From Chamaesiphon minutus PCC 6605 (GTDB lineage: Bacteria > Cyanobacteriota > Cyanobacteriia > Cyanobacteriales > Chamaesiphonaceae), in assembly GCF_000317145.1 (NCBI RefSeq), contig NC_019697.1:310001-374000 (forward strand): a stretch of DNA of 64,000 nt. Direction: 5' to 3'. This document shows, in pieces, positions 9,253 through 17,631 of this stretch; within the stretch, counting starts at the first letter, position 1; each line of letters starts with the position of its first letter. The position numbers were made by a program, and so were the translations under genes. The notes below the pieces were generated by a model. The model worked only from the letters and a program-made list of their open reading frames with translations, searched no databases and was not told the DNA's origin.

Positions 9253-10182
9253 ATGCGAATTTTAGTTACAGGTGGTGCGGGCTTTATTGGTTCTCATCTG
9301 ATCGATCGACTGATGAAAGAGCAGCATGAAGTAATCTGTGTAGATAATTTTTACACTGGAACAAAAAGCAATATCAGTAAATGGATCGGTCATCCTAATT
9401 TTGAATCGATCCGTCACGATATTACCGAGCCGATTCGCCTCGAAGTAGATCGGATTTATCATTTAGCTTGTCCCGCATCACCCGTACACTATCAATCTAA
9501 CCCGATTAAAACTACTAAAGTCAGTTTCCTGGGCACCTCCAATATGTTGGGACTAGCCAAACGCGTCAAGGCTAGATTTTTGCTGGCTTCGACCTCAGAA
9601 GTGTACGGCGATCCTGACGTCCACCCACAGCCCGAAGAATATCATGGTAACGTCAATACCATTGGCATTCGATCGTGTTATGACGAAGGTAAACGGATCG
9701 CAGAAACTCTCAGTTTTGATTACCATCGCCAGCATGGTGTCGAGATTCGGGTAGCACGTATCTTTAATACCTATGGGCCGCGCATGTTAGAAAACGACGG
9801 TCGCGTCGTCAGTAATTTTATCGCTCAATCTCTGCAAGGAAAACCATTAACGGTCTATGGAGAAGGCAGCCAAACTCGGAGTTTTTGTTATGTCAGCGAT
9901 CTAGTTGATGGCTTAATGAAATTGATGGATGGCGACCATACTGGGCCGATCAATCTCGGTAACCCTGAAGAGTATACCATTCTGCAACTCGCTCAAAAAA
10001 TTCGCGATAGAATGAACCCCGGTCAAGACATAATCTTTCAGCCATTACCGCAAGACGATCCCAAACAGCGTAAGCCAGACATTACCAAGGCGAAAACATT
10101 GCTAGGCTGGGAGCCGACAATCTCGCTAGAGACAGGTTTGACTGAAACGATTGCCGAATTTACGCAACGGCTAAAGGTTTAA
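9253..10182 (+). CDS. UDP-glucuronate decarboxylase (UDP-xylose synthase)
   Basis: 309-residue short-chain dehydrogenase/reductase that makes UDP-xylose from UDP-glucuronate using bound NAD+. The sequence has the Rossmann motif GGAGFIGSH (7-15), the catalytic TSE (114-116) and Y143-x3-K147, and the UXS-typical stretches [12 protein letters not shown] and [10 protein letters not shown]. The next gene supplies its substrate, so the pair converts UDP-glucose to UDP-xylose. There is a 138-bp gap between the two, and no Shine-Dalgarno is obvious before the ATG (AT-rich leader). It is most likely a precursor gene for the polysaccharide machinery that follows. Confidence 0.93.
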   Translation: MRILVTGGAGFIGSHLIDRLMKEQHEVICVDNFYTGTKSNISKWIGHPNFESIRHDITEPIRLEVDRIYHLACPASPVHYQSNPIKTTKVSFLGTSNMLGLAKRVKARFLLASTSEVYGDPDVHPQPEEYHGNVNTIGIRSCYDEGKRIAETLSFDYHRQHGVEIRVARIFNTYGPRMLENDGRVVSNFIAQSLQGKPLTVYGEGSQTRSFCYVSDLVDGLMKLMDGDHTGPINLGNPEEYTILQLAQKIRDRMNPGQDIIFQPLPQDDPKQRKPDITKAKTLLGWEPTISLETGLTETIAEFTQRLKV

Positions 10183-10320
10183 CCGATCTATGATGAAAAT
10201 ATCCAAAATTGATAATACGAAATTGAAACACACCACTGGATAGCTGCTTGACGGAGCAGCGACGATACTGGCGAGTTTAAAAGTTGACTGAATCGAGAAT
10301 TAAATTGGGGGTAAATTTAA

Positions 10321-11712
10321 ATGCGCGTTTGTACTATCGGAACTGGTTATGTTGGTTTAGTAACTGGAGCTTGTTTGGCACACATCGGCCATGATGTCAT
10401 TTGTGTAGATAACAATCCTGAAAAAGTAGAATTGATGAAATCCGGACACTCGCCAATCTACGAGCCTGGATTGTCAGAGATCATGAAATCGGCCATGGCT
10501 GCCAATCGGCTGCAATTTACTACCGATCTCGGTGCGGGTATCGAGCATGGCGAGATTCTATTTATTGCCGTCGGGACGCCCCCATTACCCAATGGTTCGA
10601 GCGATACTCAATATGTCGAAGCTGTTGCCAAAGGCATCGGTCAACACCTCAACGGGGAATATAAAGTAATCGTCAACAAATCTACCGTGCCGATTGGCTC
10701 TGGCGACTGGGTAAAAATGTTGGTGCTAGATGGTGTCGCCGAACGCACCAAACAACCGCTACTCGTCGGCGGTGGCGATACCCCTCCCCCCACACAATTG
10801 ACCCCGCAGTTTGACGTCGTCAGCAACCCAGAATTTTTACGCGAGGGTTCGGCGATTTATGATACGCTCAATCCCGATCGAATTGTTTTAGGCAGTAATA
10901 ACCAGCAAGCGATCGACCTAATGCTAAAGTTATACTCACCCATCATCGACAGAGAGTGTGCTGAAGATACTAGTCTGCCACCTGTAGCCGTACTGGCAAC
11001 AGACCTCGGTTCGGCAGAAATGATCAAGTATGCTGCCAACGCGTTCTTGGCTACCAAAATTAGCTTTATTAACGAGATTGCCAATATCTGCGAGCGGGTA
11101 GGTGCCGATGTCACGCAGGTATCCAAAGGGATCGGCTTGGATTCTCGCATTGGTAATAAATTTTTGAATGCTGGCATCGGTTGGGGCGGATCTTGTTTCC
11201 CTAAAGATTTAGCCGCACTCATCCACACTGGGGCGGATTATGGCTATGACGCGCGATTGCTCAAGGCAGCGGTGAGCGTCAATCAACAGCAACGAACGCT
11301 CGTAATTCAAAAGTTGCAAAATTCACTCAAAATTCTCAAAGGTAAAACGATCGGTCTACTGGGATTGACCTTTAAACCCGATACGGATGATTTGCGAGAT
11401 GCACCAGCACTTGATATAATCCACATACTGATCGAGCTTGGTGCTAAAGTTAAGGCATACGACCCAATTATTTCGCCTCAATCCTCAATCAATCCACATC
11501 TAGTTAATGTTAACTTGGTTAGCAGCCCACAGTTATTAGCAACCGACAGTGATGCGCTCGTACTAATGACAGAATGGTCTGAGTTTCAAGAGATAAACTA
11601 TCAACATCTAGCAGGGCTAATGCGCTCTCCCATCGTAGTTGATTGTCGAAATTTTCTATCCCCAACAAAGCTAGCCGAAGCAGGCTTCAACCATATTGGT
11701 ATCGGTTGCTAA
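10321..11712 (+). CDS. ugd: UDP-glucose 6-dehydrogenase
   Basis: 463 residues; a two-step NAD+-dependent oxidation of UDP-glucose to UDP-glucuronate. It shows the N-terminal NAD motif GTGYVGLVTG, the central helix with EMIKYAANAFLATKISFINE, the catalytic cysteine (C292) in GGSCFPKD, and the C-terminal UDP-binding domain beginning LGLTFKPDTDDLRDAP. It starts with ATG after GGGGGTAAATTTAA. It follows UDP-xylose synthase on the same strand and is closed by a strong hairpin. Confidence 0.96.
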   Translation: MRVCTIGTGYVGLVTGACLAHIGHDVICVDNNPEKVELMKSGHSPIYEPGLSEIMKSAMAANRLQFTTDLGAGIEHGEILFIAVGTPPLPNGSSDTQYVEAVAKGIGQHLNGEYKVIVNKSTVPIGSGDWVKMLVLDGVAERTKQPLLVGGGDTPPPTQLTPQFDVVSNPEFLREGSAIYDTLNPDRIVLGSNNQQAIDLMLKLYSPIIDRECAEDTSLPPVAVLATDLGSAEMIKYAANAFLATKISFINEIANICERVGADVTQVSKGIGLDSRIGNKFLNAGIGWGGSCFPKDLAALIHTGADYGYDARLLKAAVSVNQQQRTLVIQKLQNSLKILKGKTIGLLGLTFKPDTDDLRDAPALDIIHILIELGAKVKAYDPIISPQSSINPHLVNVNLVSSPQLLATDSDALVLMTEWSEFQEINYQHLAGLMRSPIVVDCRNFLSPTKLAEAGFNHIGIGC

Positions 11713-11720
11713 ATTTAAAG

Positions 11721-11760
11721 CCCATACTCAGTAACATAATCTCAAAGTACTGAGTATGGG
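11721..11760 (+). terminator. 13-bp perfect hairpin after ugd
   Basis: CCCATACTCAGTA (11721-11733) and TACTGAGTATGGG (11748-11760) with a 14-nt loop, nine bases after the stop codon. Only a short T-rich tail follows, so termination strength is uncertain. Confidence 0.6.
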
Positions 11761-11866
11761 ATGTATTTGCCAGACCTACTTGCAGACAAATAACTATTTT
11801 GCGAATATTGTTAATCGATCGCATTCCGATGGTAAGTTACTAGAATGATCCATATTGACACCTATT

Positions 11867-13010
11867 AGACCTATCCGAAATATAATTCATGGACAAAAAA
11901 GGCACTAAAATCGTAAAATAGTATTTTAGCCATAATGAAAAATCCACTAGAATATATTGAAAACTATCCAGAACGAACAAAGCAAATTATCGGAATTAAT
12001 TACGAGCAGTGGTCGGCATTAGTAGAGATTGCAAAAATTGAGGAAGAAAGATTAAGATTGGCACATGAAAAACAAAAGATTAGGATTAATAAAAAAGGAG
12101 GAGGGAGACCTAAAAAACTCACCTTAGAGGAAGAAATATGTTTGTGTGTATTTTATCTAAGGCATTTGCCGACATTTGAAATCCTAGGGTTGCAATTTAG
12201 TGTTTCCAAAACAGAAGCGAATGATACATTTAATTACTGGATAAAAATCCTGAGAAAAATACTACCATCTAGCCTAATAGAGGGAGCAAGAAAAGACCGA
12301 GAAGAATTGGCAGTGGTGAAAGAAATGCTCGCCGAGTATGAGTTGATTGTAGATAGTTGGGAACAGCCGAGAGAAAGACCTGAAGACAATCAGGTGCAGA
12401 AAGAATATTATTCAGGAAAGAAAAAGCAACACACATTTAAAGGGCAGGTAATTACATTACCATCAGGAAAAGATTTAGTCGATGTAGAGGTGGGCAAACA
12501 AGGTAAGACTAGTGATATTAGTATATTTAGAGAACAGCAAAAGAAATTTAATATTGAGCAGAAATTTACCGGAGACAAAGGATATCAAGGTGGTATTAAT
12601 ATCAAAATTCCTCAGAAGAAGCCAAGAGGAAAAGAATTAACAGATCTACAAAAAGAGGTGAACAAGGAAATATCTAGTGAAAGAATATATGTAGAACATG
12701 TCATTCGCCTAATCAAGATATTTAGGGCGGCCAAAGAAAGATTCCGGATGAAGGGGAATAAATATGAAGAAGTAATACTAACAATATGTGGATTAGTTAG
12801 ATTGCGACTGGGAACATTGATTTTAGCAGTTTGACGATAGTAAAGAAGCTCGTAAATACAAAAAATACAAAATGGCAATTAATGGGCTAGTTTTTAATAG
12901 TAATTAGCTGGACTCCTAGAACTGATTGGGGAAACATATAGAATACACTGTGAAGTGTCTATCGTTCGGAACCTATGCTGAGTCTGCTACACAGGTTTTA
13001 GGATAGGTCT
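11867..13010 (+). mobile_element. IS5-family insertion sequence, copy 1 (1,144 bp)
   Basis: The ends are short imperfect inverted repeats (AGACCTATCCGAAA at the left; complement of TTTTAGGATAGGTCT at the right). They are flanked by direct ATT on both sides (11864-11866 and 13011-13013). Reading the ends one base further in gives a TA duplication, so target-site size (2 or 3 bp) is not resolved. It carries one transposase gene. It sits between ugd and the tyrosine autokinase and breaks no gene. The copy at 58027-59170 has the same length and an identical predicted protein. Confidence 0.93.
11935..12834 (+). CDS. IS5-family transposase (copy 1)
   Basis: 299 residues. An N-terminal helix-turn-helix region of the DDE_Tnp_4-associated type (about 60-105) is followed by an RNase H-like catalytic domain. 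The triad candidates are D140 (VDSWEQP), D214 (TGDKGYQGG) and E254 (YVEHVIRLIKIF). The K/R-rich, AT-rich codon use contrasts with the CGATCG-rich neighbours, as expected for a recently arrived element. The frame is intact, so the enzyme may be active. Confidence 0.93.
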   Translation: MKNPLEYIENYPERTKQIIGINYEQWSALVEIAKIEEERLRLAHEKQKIRINKKGGGRPKKLTLEEEICLCVFYLRHLPTFEILGLQFSVSKTEANDTFNYWIKILRKILPSSLIEGARKDREELAVVKEMLAEYELIVDSWEQPRERPEDNQVQKEYYSGKKKQHTFKGQVITLPSGKDLVDVEVGKQGKTSDISIFREQQKKFNIEQKFTGDKGYQGGINIKIPQKKPRGKELTDLQKEVNKEISSERIYVEHVIRLIKIFRAAKERFRMKGNKYEEVILTICGLVRLRLGTLILAV

Positions 13011-13094
13011 ATTAGATATTACACTCGTTTAAGTCAAATTACTTCAGCCATTTGGCGGTTCATTACCCACTCGTTCTATCAATAGTCTTCCAAC

Positions 13095-15470
13095 ATGAAA
13101 GAGAGCTTTCCTGAATTTACTAATCCTCCCAGACTAATGCAGTCCCCAGAATCAGTGAAACCTCGTCCGACTGGCTTCCCCGAAGCACGGCAAGAGGAAG
13201 GAGTGAGTTTGAGTGCGATCCTCAATGGCTTACGTAAGTATTGGTATGCTTCGGTATTTACCACTGCACTGATGATGGGTGTAATCGGTTATGTAACCTG
13301 GAAGCAAGTACGGATTTATCGATCGGCAGTACAAATCGCCATCGATCTCAAAGGTGGCAATAGTTTTGCCGAAAAACTAGCAGGCGGTGTCGATTCTAAC
13401 GGGCAATCGGAAGATCGGACGATCGCACTAGAGACGATTACCCAATCGCTCAGAAGTCGGAGCATGATCGAACAAGCAATTAACATGATTCCCGATCCTA
13501 AAATGCGTCCTTCTGTAGGGCAAGTTTTGGCAGGATTGGCAATTCAAACGAAGCCAGATAGTAACGTGCTTACCGTCAGCTACACATCGCTGTCGCAAAA
13601 TGAAATTGTCACCGTACTCAATGCTTTAAGTAAAGTTTACATCGACTATAGTATTAAAACCAAAAAAGCCCGCACCAATAACTCGATCGAATTTATCGAG
13701 TCACAATTACCAGCTTCGCGCAAACGCTTAGAAGCTTCGGCTTCCCAAATCGAGCAGTTTCGGATTAAATATCGATTTGTAGATCCGGCAACTTCTGCTG
13801 GTGCCTTAGATGGCTACCGTCAAGGTATCGTCGCCAAGATTAACGAATCTCGCTCTGTTTATTACCAAACTCAAAAGCAATACGAAGAATTAAAGAAACA
13901 ACTGGCTTCAGTAGGGTTATCGTCCGAAGGTAATTTGAGTACCACGATGTTGACACAGGATAGTGCATATCAAGAATTATTCAAGCAACTCAACGATCTC
14001 GAATTAAAATACAACCAGGAAAGCGTTCGGTTTAGTAGCGAAAATCCACTCGTTGTCAGTCTCAAAGAAAAACGCGATGGCGTACTAGTACTATTGAGAG
14101 AACGAGCGCAACAAGTGCTCAAGCGACAAGTCGAAGATAGCGAACTTACCAAAGGTGGAATATCTAATTTTGGTAACAACTTAGCTCAAAACTTAGCCAA
14201 TAAACAAGCCGAGTTAGAAACGAGTTTAGTCGCCCAAACAGCACAGGCTCAAAGTTTGGAAGCAGTATATCAACAAGTTCAAACTCAGATCGCGCAACTA
14301 CCCGGCCTGCAAAAACAATACACCGAAATGCAGCGGGAATATCAAATTGCTTCGCAAGAATTGACAGCATTCTTACAAAAAGTTCAGGAGTTGAAAATCG
14401 TCAACGCCGAACAAGTCGTACCATGGCGGTTATTAGATCCCCCAGAATACCCCAATTTCCCCGTCTCGCCTGACGTGCCGCGCCAATTAGGAATGGGTGC
14501 CGTCGGTAGCTTGCTTGCGGGGATTCTGGTATCGGTAGGTTTGAATAAACTCGACGATCGTGTAGATAATCCAGATAGTGTCAAAGCGATGACTGGAATG
14601 CCAGTATTATCTTTGATCCCAAGAGTAGACGATCTCGATCGATCTTCTTCAATGCGGGGTGGTACCTTTCTGCAAACAGCTAAAGGTAAAAACAAAGATT
14701 ATTCTTACTGGAGTTTTGTTGAGGCGATTCGTACCCTCGCATTGGGGATCGGCCTGACATCCGATCGAGAAGAGAAGCAAGCTGGTAAAATCATTGCCAT
14801 GACTTCTTCTTTACCCAAAGAAGGTAAATCAACCATCGTTTTCCATACTTCTAATACCCTTGCAGAATTGGGTTATCGAGTCTTGCTCATCGATGCCGAT
14901 ATGCATAAATCTAGCATTGCCCAGTTGTGTGCTAACTCACCACTATTTAAGCGTGAAGATTGCGATATCGAAGATGGATTGAGCGACGCGATCGTCGGTA
15001 GCTCCAACTGGAAAGATTTAATTAAAGTTAGCCCAGAATCTCAGTTACATGTTTTGTTTTCTGGGAAGCAAACAGTTAGTTCGATCGTCTTATTTAATTC
15101 ACCACGATTGATTCGCTTGATGGAAGAGTGGCGTAAAGAATATGATTACGTTCTGTTCGATACACCACCGATCGTTGGCGTCAGCAATACGCGATTGCTG
15201 TCGAGTTTAGTAGATGGCTTGGTATATATTGTCAGCCTCAATGTAGCCCAAAAACAAATTATCGATCGCGGTATCGATATTATTTCCTCTGGAAAAACTC
15301 CCGTCTTAGGATTGGCAATCAACCGCGTTGAAAATCATCATTCTGGCTACAATAAATATTATCAGTACTATCATGCTTCCCACGAGCTGCATGAAAAAAA
15401 TGATAAGTCTAAGCTCTTAAATCCCGAACAACAGGGAGTAGAAGTTACATCGATCGTCGATCGCAGATAG
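13095..15470 (+). CDS. polysaccharide co-polymerase / BY-type tyrosine autokinase (Wzc-like)
   Basis: 791-residue inner-membrane protein controlling polysaccharide chain length and export. It has an N-terminal transmembrane helix (about 50-70), a long periplasmic Wzz-type coiled-coil region and a proline motif (PPEYPNFPVSPDVP) before the second helix (about 470-490). The cytoplasmic kinase domain has Walker A SLPKEGKST (about 573-581), Walker A' LLIDADMH (about 598) and Walker B VLFDTPP (about 685). The C-terminal tail is tyrosine-rich (YNKYYQYY), the expected autophosphorylation cluster. Its neighbours upstream make UDP-glucuronate and UDP-xylose, separated from it by IS copy 1. Confidence 0.92.
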   Translation: MKESFPEFTNPPRLMQSPESVKPRPTGFPEARQEEGVSLSAILNGLRKYWYASVFTTALMMGVIGYVTWKQVRIYRSAVQIAIDLKGGNSFAEKLAGGVDSNGQSEDRTIALETITQSLRSRSMIEQAINMIPDPKMRPSVGQVLAGLAIQTKPDSNVLTVSYTSLSQNEIVTVLNALSKVYIDYSIKTKKARTNNSIEFIESQLPASRKRLEASASQIEQFRIKYRFVDPATSAGALDGYRQGIVAKINESRSVYYQTQKQYEELKKQLASVGLSSEGNLSTTMLTQDSAYQELFKQLNDLELKYNQESVRFSSENPLVVSLKEKRDGVLVLLRERAQQVLKRQVEDSELTKGGISNFGNNLAQNLANKQAELETSLVAQTAQAQSLEAVYQQVQTQIAQLPGLQKQYTEMQREYQIASQELTAFLQKVQELKIVNAEQVVPWRLLDPPEYPNFPVSPDVPRQLGMGAVGSLLAGILVSVGLNKLDDRVDNPDSVKAMTGMPVLSLIPRVDDLDRSSSMRGGTFLQTAKGKNKDYSYWSFVEAIRTLALGIGLTSDREEKQAGKIIAMTSSLPKEGKSTIVFHTSNTLAELGYRVLLIDADMHKSSIAQLCANSPLFKREDCDIEDGLSDAIVGSSNWKDLIKVSPESQLHVLFSGKQTVSSIVLFNSPRLIRLMEEWRKEYDYVLFDTPPIVGVSNTRLLSSLVDGLVYIVSLNVAQKQIIDRGIDIISSGKTPVLGLAINRVENHHSGYNKYYQYYHASHELHEKNDKSKLLNPEQQGVEVTSIVDRR

Positions 15471-15504
15471 CAAAAGATCGTGCTGAAATTATGATAATCA
15501 CCTC

Positions 15505-15544
15505 AAAAATATCACCGACTTCTTAGAGAAATCGGTGATATTTT
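15505..15544. terminator. bidirectional terminator hairpin
   Basis: AAAATATCACCGA and TCGGTGATATTTT (15505-15517 and 15532-15544), a perfect 13-bp stem with A/T-rich bases at the foot. It lies between the convergent autokinase and 2-Cys peroxiredoxin genes and can serve both. Confidence 0.8.
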
Positions 15545-15581
15545 GGTATAAATTGAAGATCTTCAGGACTAATTTCAACTA

Positions 15582-16184
15582 TTATACCGATTTAAAATAA
15601 GCTTTAGATCCGCTCGGACTAGGAAACATGGTTTTGGCTCCCGGTTGCCAGTCAGCGGGACAAACTTCATTGGGATTTGCCTGAACGTGTTGGATCGCTT
15701 GAAGGACTCTCAGCGTTTCATCGACACTGCGACCGAAGGAAAGGTTATTGATCGTAGCATGTTGCAAAATTCCCGCACGATCGATAATAAACAATCCGCG
15801 TAAAGCTGTACCTGCTTCGGGATCTAAGACATTGTAGGCAGCACTAATTTCTTTTTTGAGATCGGAGACTAAGGGATAATTAATATCGCCCAAGCCGCCC
15901 ATTTTACGCTCGGTTTCGATCCAAGCTAAATGCGAAAATTCACTATCGACCGATATAGCTAAAATCTCGGTATTGAGAGCTTGAAATTCTGCATATCGAT
16001 CGCTAAAAGCAATAATTTCTGTCGGGCAGACAAACGTAAAATCTAGGGGATAAAAGAATAAAATAACGTACTTACGATAACTAGATAATTTAACCTTCTG
16101 AAACTGACGATCGACAACCGCAGTTGCCGTAAAATCTGGGGCAATTTGACCTACTCTCAGGCAATTTTCATGGTAATTATTCAT
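15582..16184 (-). CDS. typical 2-Cys peroxiredoxin
   Basis: 200 residues; a thiol peroxidase of the AhpC/Prx1 group, normally reduced by thioredoxin. The peroxidatic cysteine is C53 in FVCPTE and the resolving cysteine C175 in EVCPADW. A GGLG motif (about 96-99) of the over-oxidation-sensitive type is present, but the C-terminus ends in KAYFKSV without the usual YF motif. It starts with ATG at 16184, ahead of AT-rich sequence. It is divergent from the sucrose-phosphate phosphatase gene. Confidence 0.93.
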   Translation of the reverse strand: MNNYHENCLRVGQIAPDFTATAVVDRQFQKVKLSSYRKYVILFFYPLDFTFVCPTEIIAFSDRYAEFQALNTEILAISVDSEFSHLAWIETERKMGGLGDINYPLVSDLKKEISAAYNVLDPEAGTALRGLFIIDRAGILQHATINNLSFGRSVDETLRVLQAIQHVQANPNEVCPADWQPGAKTMFPSPSGSKAYFKSV

Positions 16185-16574
16185 ACATTTATTTTCTATG
16201 AAAATTTAGATGCTGCCGATAAGAGTCTGGAAAATATTTACAATTTGTGATAAATAGCTATTCCCATACCACTGCCAACAATTCGCTAGCCACTAGCCAC
16301 GATCGACACTTCGACTGTCACTCAGTGCAAGCTATCCACTATCGTGGATCTCTAATTTGACAAGAGCGAGGGAGTAGCTAGTTTACTAAGTTCTCTAGAG
16401 TTGGGGTTCTGAGCCGACAACAAAAATGTTAGCCTGGAAAATAGTGCTGACAATTGCCGCGTTCGCGTAGCGTCCGCTGTGCGGAATCTACTCTCAGATC
16501 TGCCGCGTCCGCGATCTCCACTGGAAAGCCACAGCTAACGAGCGATATCTATCAATTTGCCATTTTCAGTTAAC
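16185..16574. other. 390-bp divergent intergenic region with dispersed repeats
   Basis: Holds the divergent promoters of the peroxiredoxin and phosphatase genes, though no clear -35/-10 was picked out. It contains two interspersed repeats: one at 16306-16343 shared in inverted form with 22365-22402, and a CGTTCGCGTAGCGTC core at 16460-16474 shared with 43.67 and 59.76 kb. No gene is seen. Confidence 0.5.
16306..16343 (+). repeat. interspersed repeat, about 37 nt
   Basis: The stretch starting CACTTCGACTGTCACTCAGT and ending TATCCACTATC matches, with three or four substitutions, the complement of 22365-22402. Both copies are intergenic. Confidence 0.65.
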
Positions 16575-17336
16575 ATGGTTTCTCTCACAACTTTATCGTT
16601 ATTTATCACCGACCTCGATCGGACCCTCGTTGGCAATGACAGCTCGCTAGATCGACTCAATCAGATCCTCGATCTCTATCGTCAAACTTGGGGGACTAAA
16701 ATAGTGTATGCCACAGGTCGATCGAGAGCATCGTATCAAGAATTAGCGACCGCGCAATCGCTGCTGGCTCCCGACGCTTTAATTGCGGCGGTAGGTACCG
16801 AATTGTACGTCGGTAACTCGGACAATCCCGATCCGGAATGGATAGAGCGACTGAGTACCAATTGGCATCGCGACAAAATTGTAGAAATTGCCAGTCGGTT
16901 TGCTGACTTAGAACCCCAGCCGCCAGCCGAGCAACGTCCGTTTAAAGTCAGCTACTTTCTCTCGCCGAGTGTAGTCGCCGACGTGGTACCACAACTGCAA
17001 CAGTTGCTGGTCGATCGCAACCTTGATGTCGAAATTATCTATAGTGGTAGTAAGGATTTGGATATTTTGCCGCGTAATGGGGATAAAGGTAAAGCCGTGC
17101 AATTTTTACGCGATCGTTGGCAGATCGATCCGAGCCAGACGCTAGTATGTGGCGATTCTGGTAACGATATTTCGCTATTTAAATATGGCAAAGAACGCGG
17201 TGTCATTGTCGGCAATGCCCATTCCGAGCTACGGTTATGGTACGAACTCCATCCAGTGGATTACCACTATTTAGCTGCTGCCGATTACGCCGCAGGTATT
17301 CTAGAAGGACTCAATTACTTTCGGTTTGTCGCATAG
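16575..17336 (+). CDS. spp: sucrose-phosphate phosphatase
   Basis: 253-residue HAD-superfamily hydrolase of the SPP group, which releases Pi from sucrose-6F-phosphate in the last step of sucrose synthesis (a compatible solute). The nucleophile motif is FITDLDRTLVG (D13, D15), the sugar-recognition cap contains WHRDKI and KVSYFLSP, and the Mg2+ motif GDSGNDISLF is present. The overall pattern strongly resembles the Synechocystis enzyme. ATG 16575 was chosen over an in-frame TTG at 16557 because the family begins just before the DxD motif. No sucrose-phosphate synthase is in the window. Confidence 0.92.
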   Translation: MVSLTTLSLFITDLDRTLVGNDSSLDRLNQILDLYRQTWGTKIVYATGRSRASYQELATAQSLLAPDALIAAVGTELYVGNSDNPDPEWIERLSTNWHRDKIVEIASRFADLEPQPPAEQRPFKVSYFLSPSVVADVVPQLQQLLVDRNLDVEIIYSGSKDLDILPRNGDKGKAVQFLRDRWQIDPSQTLVCGDSGNDISLFKYGKERGVIVGNAHSELRLWYELHPVDYHYLAAADYAAGILEGLNYFRFVA

Positions 17337-17631
17337 TTACCAAAGTTTAGTGGGGGAGTCCTCCTTTAGGAAGAGCTAGAGTTGGATTCCCTTCATGTAG
17401 AGTTTTATCAAGATCCCGATCTTGTCGCTAACTTTGGATGTAATCGTATTAAATATCCACAGCGCAATCGATCGAGCGATCTGTACCTGACCGAGAGCGC
17501 GCTCGATCCAGTCATCCCCCCCTTGACAAATTGACAAATATACCCCAACTTGCACATTAGTGGCTGCTGTAGAACACAACTCAACCAACTCACATTACCT
17601 CCCTAATTCCTGACGACCTCAAAACGCCCCT

